This document shows, piece after piece, positions 32,447 through 43,588 of a DNA stretch of 64,000 nt; within the stretch, counting starts at the first letter, position 1, and every line of letters begins with the position of its first letter. The notes under the pieces were generated by a model. It was given only the letters and a program-made list of their open reading frames with translations, searched no databases and was not told the origin of the DNA. Source of the stretch: Solicoccozyma terricola (Eukaryota; Basidiomycota; Tremellomycetes; Filobasidiales; Piskurozymaceae); contig BCLD01000012.1 of NCBI GenBank assembly GCA_001600875.1, forward strand, positions 871,460 through 935,459. Reading direction: 5' to 3'. The position numbers and the translations under genes are program-made.

Positions 32447-35400
32447 ATGGCAGACACATCCACACAGAGGATCAGCGATGCGCCAGGCCTGCTTATGCAC
32501 ATCCATGACCCAGCATCGGGACCCATGTGAGCTCGAAAGGACCTCGGACTACGGCAACCAACTGATTTTATATTTCATAGTCTCCCGAAGGAAGGTCAAC
32601 GTAACGTCCTCATCACGTCTGCTCTACCTTGTCAGTTTATGCCGTGCCCCGCGGGACCGTCCGTTGGAGACCTCTCAGCTCAAACTCTCCCCGCACAGAC
32701 GTCAACAACGTCCCACATTTGGGAAACATCATCGGCTCAACCCTCTCCGCCGATGTCTTTGCGAGGTATTCGAAAGCGATGAACGTGCCGACGCTGTTTG
32801 TGGGTGTCATCGGGAGGAGGAGATGGTCTGGCAGCTGATCATGCACCCATTAGATTTGCGGAACCGACGAGTATGGGACAGCTACGGAGACCAAGGTGAG
32901 CTGATGGCGGCCGGCGTCGTCGCCCGGAACGGCGCGTTGCTAATTGCGTTCACCCATTATACAGGCCTTGGAAGAAGGTGTTACTCCTCGAGAGCTATGT
33001 GACAAGTTTTTCGTCCTACACAAGGAGACCTACGAGTGGGTGATAGTTTGGTGGGAAAGCTATTCGATTGCCAACTCGGCTTGCTCGCAGATGGTTCGAT
33101 ATCGGATTTGATCATTTCGGAAGGACTTCCACTGAAAAGCAGACGGAGTAAGTGTAGCGGGAACCGGGTAAGCGCAAAGGGTAAACTAACGTTACAACCC
33201 TCCCCGGGGGGCAGACTCGTGCAAGACATCTACCTCAACATCCGAGCCAATGGGTTTTTCGAGCAAGACACTTCGGAGCAAACGTATTGCATCGATGACG
33301 AGAGGTGAGGGGACATGTCCCTCAGGGGTGACCGTTGCTGACATCGAATATGAGTACAGATTCTTAGCAGATAGATTCGTGGAAGGAACGTGTCCGAGGT
33401 GTGGCTATGATGTGGGTGACGACCGACCCGGTCAACCGCGCAGAGCTGACCCCTGTACATCACCTCAGGACGCACGCGGCGATCAATGCGACAACTGCGC
33501 CGGAACATTCTCCTCCCCCACCGAGCTCCTCAATCCTCGATGCAAACGCAACGCGAAACATCGTCTCACAGTCAAACAATCTACGCACGCATGTCTTCGC
33601 CTCGACGCTCTTCAACCCCGACTTGAAGAGTGGATGCAGATGGCGAGAGTGAAGGGTAAGTGGGGAAGTAACGCTGTTATTCTGAGCAATGGAGAGATTG
33701 TAGAACCGAGGATGAAGGGTGGATTGAGGCCTACGGCAGTGACGAGAGATTTGTCGTGGGGTGTGCCGGTGCCAGAAACAGGCAACAAAGAGGAGGATGA
33801 GGCGATGAAGGGGAAGGTGATGTGTGAGTGGGACGTGGAGGTAGGTGGCAACGGGATGAAGAAGCTGACAGTCGGTTGTTCATGATCAGATGTTTGGGTG
33901 AGTACATTGTGGGTATCTTGGCACGCATTTCCGGATCTCAAAAGAGGTCTTTCATTCAGCTCGACGCTCCCATTGGCTACCCTTCAATAACGGCCAACTA
34001 TATGGATGATTGGGAGAAGTGGTGGAGGGCGCCGGACGACGTCGAGTTGTACCAGTTCATGTAAGGTCGAAGAAAGTACTTTGTCACGGATAGGCTCACT
34101 GACAATCTATATGCACCTTAGGGGTAAAGACAGTGAGTGGCATCGCTGGGGCTTCCTCGAGCCATGCTTACATTGATCCTTCCACAGACGTCTATTTCCA
34201 CACGGTCCTCTTCCCTGCAGTTCAGATGGCGGATGGGAAAAAGTGGACCATGCTCCACAATTTGTCAAGCACTCGTGAGTCCGCGCCGCCCTGTCGTTTC
34301 GCTGATGGGTCGCTGACGGTGTGGCTGTCCTAGAGTACCTCAACTACGAGAATGGAAAATTCAGTAAGAGCAGGAATGTTGGGTGAGTATGATAGCACGC
34401 GTCGTAAGCATCCACAGCTGAACCATTTCTACGCACAGCGTGTTCGGCACTGGCGCTCGAGAAACGAACCAGCCACCATCCGTTTGGCGTTACTACCTCC
34501 TCATGAATCGACCAGAGACGTCGGACTCGGTGTTTACTTGGTCCGAATTCATCAGCCGGAACAACACCGAGTTGTTGAACAATCTGGGCAACTTTGTCAA
34601 CCGAGTGAGTAGGACGTTCCCGATGCAGAGTGACCCCGCGGCTCACCGTTCATTCCCTTCAGGCCCTGAAATTCGTCGTCGCTAGATATGACTCGGTGGT
34701 ACCGGGTCCTTCTGCCGCCGCCGAAATCACTACAGCTGACAAGGAGCTGGATGCAGCGTTTATCGCGGAGATCAACGAGTTGCTTGCCGCCTACCGCTCA
34801 TCGATGGATAGCACCAAGCTGCGAGGTGGTTTGGTCGCGTCGATGGCCATATCTGCTCGAGGCAATCAGTATTTGCAGGATAACACGCTAGACAACGCTC
34901 TGCTTGCGAATCGCCCGGATCGATGCGCGACCGTCCTCCTCCATGCCGTCAACCTCATCTACATCATGTCCGCCATCTTCCACCCTTTCATGCCTAGCAC
35001 TACGGATTCCATCCTTGTTCAGCTCAACGCGCCGGCCAGGACGATCCCCAGCGAGTTCTCCATCGAAATCCTTCCTGGTCACAAGGTGGGGAAGCCTGAC
35101 CACTTGTTCAAGAGGATTGACCCGAGTATGGAGGTCGAATGGAGGAACAAGTTTGGAGGCGGGACCAAGTCGGATTCGGCGGCGGCGGCGGCGGCGACGG
35201 CACCAACGGCGGTGGTTGCGAATGGAACGGCGGGCGGCATGTCTAAATCACAGCTGGAAAAGCAGAAGCGAGCTCAGAAAAAGGCCGAGGCGGCTGCGTT
35301 AGAGGCGGCGATGAAGGAGAAGATGACGCCGGAGATGAGGCAGCTCGACGAGAAGATCGTGGTGCAGGGAGCGAGGGTCAGGGATTTGAAGATTGGCAAG

Positions 35401-35502
35401 GCTGCGGGGGACGTGGATGCAGAGGTCAAGGACCTGCTGGCGATGAAGGCGGAGATGGCGTCGCTGGTCAAGGCGATGAAGGAGACGACGACGACTGTAT
35501 AG
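32447..35502 (+). CDS. MES1: Cytosolic methionyl-tRNA synthetase
   Basis: Charges tRNA-Met (class Ia synthetase). Splicing about a dozen small introns gives [20 protein letters not shown] (HIGH-type signature), [40 protein letters not shown] and the zinc-knuckle [17 protein letters not shown]. These are followed by [45 protein letters not shown] (KMSKS-type loop) and [14 protein letters not shown]. The anticodon-binding domain ([20 protein letters not shown]) is followed by an alanine stretch and a lysine-rich coiled coil at the C-terminus ([20 protein letters not shown]). The exon boundary giving [11 protein letters not shown] needs the donor GTGGGT near 33035. ATG 32447 yields a 24-residue leader before the first intron. 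There is no mitochondrial presequence, consistent with a cytosolic enzyme. Confidence 0.94.
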
Positions 35503-35621
35503 ATGAGGTTGTTGGATGGATTCCGTCGCGTGGCTGCCACGTGAGCGATGGATTTTTATTTTATTTTCGGGCGGTCGACCATCCTCTGGCACAACATCCC
35601 GATGTTTCCCACACGTCAACG

Positions 35622-37326
35622 ATGCCATACCTGGACAGACTCGTCATACGAGCACGATCACTGACGCTGACGACGAGCAGAGATCTCAGATGTTACACCG
35701 TCGAACAGACAGGAAACGAGGACGCAGAGTCGTTACGCGACCGCGACCACATCGCCGAGTCGAGGAGACGAAAGCAGAGGGTCGATGAGAAGAGACGGCA
35801 GCATGTGGGTGGTCTGTGTGCGTCCACCATGACAACGACCTGATCCGGATCTTCAGGGCTCTACCTTTGTTGACCACATGATTGTCAGCGTACGAGGAGG
35901 TGAGTTACCCTGCTCGTCTGACCTCGCCATGATCTGATTTCTTTCCCCGTCTACAGGCACCGGCGGTAACGGAGCAGCTGCGTTCACACCTATAAAGTCC
36001 TCTGCAACCGGCCCACCATGCGGTGGGAATGGGGGACAAGGCGGGGCCGTCCTTTTCACGACGTCTCCTCACATCACATCGTTGTCGACCATCCCAAAGA
36101 GAATCCGGGGTGGGCCAGGACATAATGGCTCTGGAGCGTTCAAGCATGGTCGCAGGGGAACAGACACCATTATCCAGCTACCCGTCGGCACCATCGTCAA
36201 AGAACTGCGGAGGGATGATTCGGAGGCGAGGTTGATAGAGGCAGAGGCATCGTCTGGCCTAGATGACGCAGAGCAGGCGAGGTTGAGGCGAGAACGTTGG
36301 TTTGTCAAGCATCCGATGGGCGAGGCAGCGGAGGAGGATTACGAGGATGCCGAGGCTGTGCTTTACCGCGAACGTCGGATACCATCGAGACGAGCGATCA
36401 AGGCATTTGCTGATGGGCAACCCGACCCGTTGCATGTCAATGATCCTCCGATAGATCTCGACATCGCCGAACAGCTCGCTCAGCCCATCCTCCTCACCGC
36501 TGGCGGCCGTGGTGGACTGGGTAATCCTCATTTTTTCAACTCGGCAAATCCGCATCGATCACCACGACTCGCGTCCAAGGGTCTCATTCCAGCTACGATC
36601 ACATTGTCGCTCGAACTCAAACTGCTTGCAGACGTCGGTCTCGTCGGGTTTCCAAACGCAGGGAAGAGCACGATTCTTCGAGCTCTGACGGGGAGCAAAG
36701 CCGAGGTGGCAGGGTATCAATTCACGACGTTGAATCCTCAGGTCGGTGTGGTCAGAGTCATGGACGATGGGTCATGGAGAGGGGGAGTGAGTCAAGGTGG
36801 TGCGATATTGGAGTCCTGGGAGGAGAGGGAAAGGGAGAAGAAGGCGATGGAGGACGGGGGTTACGGCGAGGCATTGGCTGCCGCGCCAACAACAACATCC
36901 ATCGAAAGACTACGATTCACCATGTCGGACAATCCTGGTCTACTACCGATGGCCTCGGAGAATTACGGATTGGGGCATTCATTCCTTCGCTCCATCGAGC
37001 GGTCTCTCGCGTTGGTATATGTTCTCGACTTGACTCGGCCGATGCCACACGAGGACCTCGTTGCTCTACGGCACGAACTGGAGGCGTACAAGGAGGGCTT
37101 GGCGGGATTAGGGAGGATGGTGGTCGTCAACAAGGGCGATGAAGTGGATGAGGAGGTAGGGAGGGAGCGTTTGAGGCAGGTCAAGGAGGCGGTGAAGGGG
37201 CTGGCTGGGGAGGGCGAGGTCATGGAAGTCATTGCTGTGAGCGCCAAATTCGGTCTAGGGTTAGAGCAGGTCGTGGCGTCGTTGACCAGGCATGTTGAGG
37301 CGGCGAGGAGGGAGGTGATTGTTTGA
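35622..37326 (+). CDS. MTG2: Obg-family mitochondrial GTPase (Mtg2-like)
   Basis: A GTPase of the Obg/CgtA family, associated with the mitochondrial large ribosomal subunit in fungi. The N-terminus (MPYLDRLVIRARSLTLTTS) is Arg-rich and lacks acid residues, suiting a mitochondrial presequence. Three exons join with clean phase to give DHMIVSVRGGTGGNGAAAF, start of the glycine-rich Obg fold (GGPGHNGSGAFKHGRRGTD, AGGRGGLGNPHF). The G domain has G1 GFPNAGKST, G3 DNPG (the common form is DxPG), G4 NKGD and G5 SAKFGLGL. An insertion of about 35 residues lies between G1/G2 and G3. The gene starts about 120 bp after the methionyl-tRNA synthetase stop and converges on the ERJ5-like gene with about 40 bp between stops. 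Confidence 0.92.
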
Positions 37327-37366
37327 TGGTCATATATGCATCGGTGACACTTTTTGCCTTTTACGC

Positions 37367-38845
37367 CTACTTGCCACCCATTTTCCTTCGTCGCATACCC
37401 GCCACCTTCCCATTCCCATTCCTCCGCTTCTTCTTTGCGTCACTGGTAGTCCCACCCGACTCGTCTCCCTCTTCCTCGGAAGCCGATGTTGAAGCCACGG
37501 GTTCGGACTGGGTACGTCGCGAGCGGGCAACGGGGGCTGGTGGTGGCACCGAGGCACTTGTGTTGTCCGCTGACCTAACCCCACTGACGGCAGATACAGC
37601 AGCTGTGATAGCCTTGACTGGCCAAAGGGTAGACCAGGATGGCGGGAGAGCAAGATGAGAGAGGGGAGTGAGGGAGCCGTCTTCCTCGGGCTAACAAGAG
37701 GAGTTTATGAGATTTCGAAAATTACCCGTCGCCGTGCCCCCCCCCCCCCCCTCTCCACTCACCACAAACACCTCTCTATCAACCACGATGAGATCCAACG
37801 ACCCGGCTCGATCTGAACCCTCAATTAACGGCACTCTGACTTTTCTCCTCTTTTCTTCCTTGGCAGGAGGAGTTGGCACGCTGGATCCCGGTGTAACTTC
37901 CCTACTTCCACCCTTGAGCTGTTTCCTCCTCTCGGCGCGGTTGGGTGTCGGCGTTCCAGTAGGGGATTCGATTGAATCAGTTGCTTGCGCCCCAACAGCC
38001 TGCTGATAGGCCGTCTCGATGGACGATTCATCAATCTGAGCGACTTTACCCGCCCTACCAAGTCCCAGCGCATCTGAAACGCCAGCGGCCCTCATTGCTG
38101 CACTCCTAAAGTAGTCGATGCGAGCGACATCTCGTCGGTGGTTCAAGCGGAGGATCAGGTAGTGAACGGCGGTGGAAAGGGCGACGAGGAAAAGGACGAC
38201 CTCGACGATGGACGGGCGATAGCGAGCGTAGTAGTATCCAGTTCCTCGCCAGCGTGGAACACCGTTCTGGAGGAAGAACTGGGGGTGGGTAGAGCGTCGT
38301 TAGGAGACGAGCCGCAAAGATAAACCGCGGGACCCACATCATATCGCTCTCTCTTTTCTCCATTTCGAAGGATCGTTGCAATTTTTCCAAGACGGGCGAA
38401 CCGCTCATGCACGTTCTTCACATTCGGGTTCTTGTCGGGGCTGTGGGGCAGATGTTGGCGGTGGGGGGAAAAGGACAAGTGCTGTCGCACTCACTGAAGC
38501 TCCAAACTCCTCTTCCTGTATGCTCGTCCCAAGTCGCCAGCACTGGCACTGGAATCGATCTCGAGGAACTTGTAAAAAGTGGTCCCTTTCCCTTCCGTGG
38601 ATTCCAGTTCAGAGACGAGGTCGAAGATCTCATGGTCGCTGTGGCGGGGGGGTTTGGCATATCAGCGCAGAGTAGCGGGAGAGACGCTGGGCGACACCTA
38701 CTCCTTCGTCCAGGCACTGCGAACAACGGCAGCGAGTCAGAATGAGTTGTCACTATGGCGGATCGCGCAACCGCGCGACTCACGAAACAGCCGTGGTGAG
38801 CACGGTGAGTATGACCAGGAGCCACAGTAACGATGGGTACCTCAT
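37367..38845 (-). CDS. ERJ5: ER-membrane J-domain co-chaperone (Erj5-like)
   Basis: A likely ER-lumenal J protein that stimulates the Hsp70 Kar2/BiP. ATG 38845 begins a signal peptide (MRYPSLLWLLVILTVLTTAV). A short exon then gives SAWTKDDHEIFDLVSELE, and the J domain follows: TTFYKFLEIDSSASAGDL, AYRKRSLELHPDKNPNVK (HPD motif completed only by splicing near 38440-38490) and RFARLGKIATILRNGEKR. After it comes a membrane helix, IVEVVLFLVALSTAVHYLIL, then a cytosolic basic tail with repeated KKRRN and MRRRK blocks. The order signal-J-TM-basic tail matches fungal ERJ5. An intron just before the last exon carries poly-G immediately downstream of the donor (C15 on the + strand, 37737-37751). The last exon encodes EEDGSLTPLSHLALPPSWST. 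Confidence 0.88.
37737..37751. repeat. C15 tract in an ERJ5-like gene intron
   Basis: Poly-G in the transcript, starting about 10 nt after the GTGAGTGGAGA donor. The orientation is opposite to the acceptor-side C tracts. Confidence 0.8.
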
Positions 38846-39155
38846 GGTTGACCGTCTGCGCTGATGTTGCTATCCACTCGAGGTTTTGGTGGTCGGGCAG
38901 GTTGGATTTCTCGTGTCGTGCTGGTTAATCCGCGGTGTGGCAGGAGTCAGCGCAGTGGCGACATCCTGTGGACCCGGACGGCATGTACCGATGCTGAAGA
39001 AGGGATTGCTGGGACATGGAGGAGGACCTCGCGATCACCCCTTCGTACCACATCTCCGCATTATTCGGTGATCATCCGATATGCAAAAGAGTGTCATCTG
39101 CGGCATGCTAACCGTCCGTCTGTCGATGACATGGATACAATTCGGGTAATACCCT
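38846..39155. other. Intergenic region, nothing recognised
   Basis: About 310 bp between two same-strand genes, the ERJ5-like start and the acyltransferase stop. No motif, repeat or coding potential was seen. It marks the change from housekeeping to accessory genes. Confidence 0.5.
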
Positions 39156-40616
39156 CTATTCCCCTCGGAACCTTCGAAACTCCCCACAAACGTCAAGAAT
39201 GTCCCACAGCGGCTCGCTCAGCGACATATTCACATCGATATCCCCCGTAGCCTGCGTTTCAGTCGGTAAGAAATACACCAGCCCATCAACCAGAGATATC
39301 GGTGTGAAGGGCGATGATACCAACACTGGCGCGACGTCAAATTCAGGATACATGTCAAACTTGTTCCATTGGCTGACCATGAAGCTCCCGTTACCGTACC
39401 GGAAGCGATCTCTGATCTTTTCCTTTTCAGGCTGCATCGCGATCCACTTGAGCGTCTTGTCGATCTCGTCTGTTGACGTCGAGGCGGTCGTGCGTGTCAA
39501 GTCGTGCAACTCTTTAGCAATCTGCCAGAGTGGACCGTCGGCGAGGACGTCCAGCGGAAGGCTGGTGGAAAGGCAGAGTAGCGCGTTGGGAAAGTAGTGT
39601 GGTGGAAGAGGGTCGAGGCGAGTACGAAGATTGACAGGGGTGAGAAAGTCCGGGGGAGACATTGGGCCGAGGGAGGGGTCGTTTGTACGCAACTGCAACC
39701 GTGCCCGATAGACGCACCGGTAGAGATGAGCTGACAGGGCGTCAAACGTGGATACCCAGCCTGGCGATGTCGGATTCGTCGCATGTGCCTTGATAGCATC
39801 AAGCTCGTGGCTGGAGAAGCGCAAGAATCGGCCTGCGACGGGTGGGACGGGGGTGGCGGCGGCAACGGCGGCGGTGGCCTCGGCCTGGTCATCCATTCCG
39901 TCATCCACGTAGAACAGTGAGGGATGGAAATTCAGTGTTGACCGTTCCCCCGTCACCTCTGACATGTAGGATCGGATGCAAGGAGGGTGAGCTAAGGTGG
40001 GGATGTCATCGGGATCACCACGATAAAGCTCCGCCAGATCGTGCACCAGCTGGAAGAAGCCCTCGGCGTCGCATACTTTGTGAAGGACCCTCACACCGAG
40101 TGCAACACCTCCACATGCGAAGCGGGTATGCTGGATGGTGAGAATGGGGTTGCTGCAGACGCCGCCCATGGACGAATCGAACGGCGCAAAGAGGGCGTTG
40201 CCAGAGTGTGGGAGGTTTGGCATTGAGATGCGGTGATAAGGCGAGTGCTCGAGACTGGGGGCGGAGAATGCATCCAGTCGTTCATGGCATTGTGCCTCTA
40301 ATAATTCTACGCCAGTGCCCAGCCGAGTGATTTCGGGTGTTCCATCGTCTGTATCGATCCGCAGCCGTCCCGTCAAGTGAGGGTAATAGTCCAGTAGCAG
40401 CGTCAACGCGCGTTCAAGGCGTGCGAAGGGGATGATTTCGGCGTGAGGGTTCGAGGAAGGGTAGACAAAGACGACTGCGATGGGTATGAACGGAGCCACC
40501 AGTTGGTCGAGTGGGCCGAGGCGGAATGGCGATTCGATTGCCGTCCATGATGTTTCATTGGAACAAGAGACCGTGTGCCGCGAAATGACGGTGACCGACG
40601 TGGCAGGTGTGCTCAT
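39156..40616 (-). CDS. BAHD-type acyltransferase
   Basis: A single-exon 486-residue protein of the transferase family PF02458/BAHD, which moves acyl groups from acyl-CoA to alcohols or amines. Visible features are FRLGPLDQLVAPFIPIAVVF at the N-terminus, ARLERALTLLLDYYPHLTGR, and the catalytic HxxxD motif as HKVCDAEGFFQLVHDLAELY (His-Lys-Val-Cys-Asp). A middle alanine-rich crossover linker follows, then a C-terminal DFGWG-equivalent region NKFDMYPEFDVAPVL, where the motif is degenerate, as in many fungal members. The protein lacks a signal peptide. The absence of introns is unusual here and may reflect recent acquisition. ATG 40616 lies just downstream of a G25 tract. It could modify an alcohol made by the nearby reductases; that is context only. 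Confidence 0.85.
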   Translation of the reverse strand: MSTPATSVTVISRHTVSCSNETSWTAIESPFRLGPLDQLVAPFIPIAVVFVYPSSNPHAEIIPFARLERALTLLLDYYPHLTGRLRIDTDDGTPEITRLGTGVELLEAQCHERLDAFSAPSLEHSPYHRISMPNLPHSGNALFAPFDSSMGGVCSNPILTIQHTRFACGGVALGVRVLHKVCDAEGFFQLVHDLAELYRGDPDDIPTLAHPPCIRSYMSEVTGERSTLNFHPSLFYVDDGMDDQAEATAAVAAATPVPPVAGRFLRFSSHELDAIKAHATNPTSPGWVSTFDALSAHLYRCVYRARLQLRTNDPSLGPMSPPDFLTPVNLRTRLDPLPPHYFPNALLCLSTSLPLDVLADGPLWQIAKELHDLTRTTASTSTDEIDKTLKWIAMQPEKEKIRDRFRYGNGSFMVSQWNKFDMYPEFDVAPVLVSSPFTPISLVDGLVYFLPTETQATGDIDVNMSLSEPLWDILDVCGEFRRFRGE

Positions 40617-40632
40617 GAGGCGGAGGTGGGGT

Positions 40633-40657
40633 GGGGGGGGGGGGGGGGGGGGGGGGG
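40633..40657. repeat. G25 homopolymer upstream of the BAHD gene
   Basis: Uninterrupted G run on the + strand (C in the transcript) about 17 bp upstream of the acyltransferase ATG, so probably in its 5' untranslated region or core promoter. It is one of the few such tracts here outside an intron. Confidence 0.85.
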
Positions 40658-40860
40658 AGTTCGGGGGGGTTTACGAGCTGGGCACTGCCCCGAATTAAGT
40701 ATCAAGTGGTTTGAGCAACGTTGGATCTGACTCGTCCGGCGTTCGCCACCCGGATCCGATCTACGTCGGGACGCGAGACCGGGTATTGCATGTGTCCGCA
40801 TGGGTACTCGGATTACAAGAGCTTATCAGATGATGGACATTTCTTTGCTACAGCGCTCGC

Positions 40861-43121
40861 TCAATGATTGTTCCTCGGCTTATGGGTCTGAGCAAGTCGT
40901 TGAAACTTGACTGCGTCTTTGAGAACCATCCCGTCACTCAGCTCTCCAACCTCTCTGCGGAAAATTTCCTGCCACGGGGTCTGGCTTGGACGAGGATCCC
41001 TCTTGATGTACGGCCCCATTTCAGATTTACGTCTCTCAATGTCCTCTGCAGTGAGCAGGACGTCCACCTTGCGCTTAAGCAGATCAACGCGAACGCGATC
41101 GCCGTCTTTCAGGTAGCCAAGCATTCCTCCCGTGGCTGCCTCGGGGGAGGCGTTGAGGATGGAAGGTGTCCCGCTGGTGCCACTTTGTCGGCCATCACCT
41201 ATGCAAGGCAATTCGATGCCTTGGTTGATCAAGGAACCGGGGGGAATCATGTTGACGACCTGTAGGACTCGGGTCAGATGCGCGCGCACGACATTCCAGT
41301 CTCGTAAACTCACTTCGGCAGCCCCGGGATACCCCTTCGGTCCTGCTCCTCTCATCACAAGGATTGTTCCGGCCGCAATGTCGGAGGACTGCTCGATCCG
41401 ATGATGGTAGTCTTCCGGGCCATCGAACACCGCGACAGGACCCTCGAAAGCCATCGGATCGTTGGGATTCGACAGGTACTGTTCGCGGAAAGCTTGACTG
41501 ATGACAGAAGTCTTCATGATCGCGCTGTCAAACAGCGTGCCCTTCAAGCTGAGGAACCCGGCGTCGGGAAGAAGAGGTTTGTTAAACGGAAGGATGACCC
41601 GTCTGTCGCGGGAAAGGTCGTCTCTGCAGTTCTCGGCGATCGTTTTCCCCGAGACAGTAGGGGCGTCCGGGTTGGGGAGTTTGTCGTGGGCCAACAGCTC
41701 GGCTACCACGGCTGGATGTAGGGAATGGATGTTAGCGCCGTTGTGACGCGGCGGAAAAACCAATCAGCGAGGACTCACCCGGTAAACCTCCCGCCCGATG
41801 GTACTCCTCGCAAAGCCACTTTCCCGCCGGTTGTACGTTTACCAGTAGAGGGAGATTATACCCCACTCTATCCCAATCATCACATGTCAGCTCGAGTCCG
41901 ATATGCTTGGCGACTGCGTTCAGGTGGATAGGCGCGTTGGTGGATCCTCCGATTGCAGTGTTGATGGCGATGGCGTTCTCAAAGGCTTCACGGGTAAGAA
42001 TATCCGACGGTTTGACGTCCTTGCGGACTAGGTCGACGATTCGGTATCCTGTTTCGTATGCGCATGCACCGCGTTCCCGATAGGCGGCTGGGATGGAGGA
42101 CGATCCAGGGAGGGCCATTCCGAGTGCTTCCGCGAGGGCATTCATCGTGGAGGCCGTACCCATGGTGTTGCAGTGGCCGACTCTGGCGCGGGGGGGGGGG
42201 GGGGGGGGTGGGAGGGCCGGGGATGAGTGCAGTCCATCAACGGTCCCACCCACTACTCACGACGGCGCCGAAAGAGACACCTGTTGGAGGAACTGTTTGT
42301 AGTTGATTTTTCCCGCCGCCAGCTGGGCCCTACTATCCCACACAACAGTTCCAGATCCAACGAGGGCTTGGCCGTTGTATCCTATCACAGGGAGTCGTCA
42401 GTTGGACATGATATCATCTACGGCACTGCGACCCACCGTTAAGCATCGGTCCCACATTCATCACGATTGCCGGGATGTTGACGGTCGCCGCTGCCATCAG
42501 CAGAGCTGGAGTGGTCTTGTCGCAGCCGGTGAGAAGTACCACGCCATCCAACGGATAGCCAAACAACACCTCTACAAGAGAGAGGTATGACAAATTCCGA
42601 TCCAGACTGGCAGTGGGTCGTTTCCCAGTCTCTTGAATCGGATGACAGGGAAACTCGAATGGTGTTCCCCCGGCGGCGATGATACCATCTCGGACACGTT
42701 TAGCCAGCTCGAGATGGTGCCGGTTGCAAGGGGATAGGTCGGAACCGGTCTGGGCAATACCGATGAGTGGTTTCGTCGGGTTTGCAAGTTCGTTGAGGGT
42801 GGTGCCGTGGTTGAGGTAGCGCTCGAGGTAAAGGGCGGTCATGGCTGGGCATGTTGGAAGCAGTCGTCAGCAGTCGTCAGCAGTCGTCAGCATTCGTTGG
42901 CCCCGCCCGCCTGCGCCTTCGCACTCACCCGGGTCATCTACGTTCCCAAACCAATCCTTGCTACGGAGAGGTACCGCCAACTCGATCCCCTCGGTGGGCT
43001 CTCGTTTGGGTTCCGAGGAGGATGTAAATGACCGTACTTCTCGGGTCGTCTCGATCGCTTCCTGTATGGGTTCGTCGCCATTCGCTCGTCCGCAGGTGCA
43101 TCCTTCACAGGGTTGAGACAT
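40861..43121 (-). CDS. IlvD/Edd-family dehydratase (dihydroxy-acid or sugar-acid type)
   Basis: An iron-sulfur dehydratase acting on 2,3-dihydroxy acids. The N-terminus carries a Cys-rich [15 protein letters not shown]. Ligand cysteines and active-site segments are visible: [81 protein letters not shown] and [20 protein letters not shown]. The sequence resembles the sugar-acid (arabonate/xylonate/gluconate-like) branch as much as ILV3, because there is no obvious mitochondrial presequence. Five or six introns are inferred. One contains G19 (42190-42208), with the transcript's C run ending a few bases before the acceptor; another holds three copies of CAGTCGTCAG (42861-42890). ATG 43121 is preceded by a TATATATA box at 43198-43205 on the transcribed side. 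Confidence 0.88.
42190..42208. repeat. G19 tract beside an acceptor in the dehydratase gene
   Basis: Transcript C19 lies four bases from the acceptor AG that precedes the exon encoding [12 protein letters not shown]. Confidence 0.8.
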
Positions 43122-43197
43122 GGTGGGATGGGTTTGGAGGATGATGTCTGCGATACCGTACGACTTGGGCTGCTGGTGGAGTGCATCGGGATAGGGA

Positions 43198-43205
43198 TAT
43201 ATATA
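43198..43205 (-). promoter_or_regulatory. TATA box of the IlvD/Edd gene
   Basis: TATATATA about 77 bp upstream of the dehydratase ATG. The position is typical for a fungal core promoter. Confidence 0.5.
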
Positions 43206-43321
43206 CGTCGATGCCACCTCCACAGTCGGATACCAGTCGGGCCGAGGCGGTGTCAACTAGTGCGCCTTCGGAATTCGCCGAGGACTTGAATGGCAACAAG
43301 TCACGAGTCGTCGTTCACGTC

Positions 43322-43391
43322 GTCTACGGGTACATGGGCATGTCTACGGGTACTTGGGGATGTCTACGGGTACTTGGGCATGTCTTGGCAT
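43322..43391. repeat. 20-bp minisatellite, three copies plus a partial
   Basis: Tandem units of GTCTACGGGTACWTGGGSAT at 43322, 43342 and 43362 with two substitutions, then a shortened GTCTTGGCAT. It lies between the dehydratase start and the 3' end of the next gene. No gene was recognised in the 43122-43458 gap otherwise. Confidence 0.75.
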
Positions 43392-43588
43392 GTCGTCTTC
43401 AAGGTTCGGCCATCAGTGTAAAAGAGCGTAGATTCGTGGGTGGATGGCAACGTTCGTATCATGGAGCGACATCAGAGTCGTCGTCGACCAAAGCCTCGGT
43501 AGCAAAGTTGATGCTGGGTGGTGCTGGTTGGTGCTGGTTGGTGTTCGTCGGAACATCGAGCTGATGGGAAATATTTTCAATCAATGGA

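Noticed and set aside
43322..43391. CRISPR-like repeat
   Set aside because: Units are directly tandem with no spacers, in a eukaryotic genome; it is a minisatellite.
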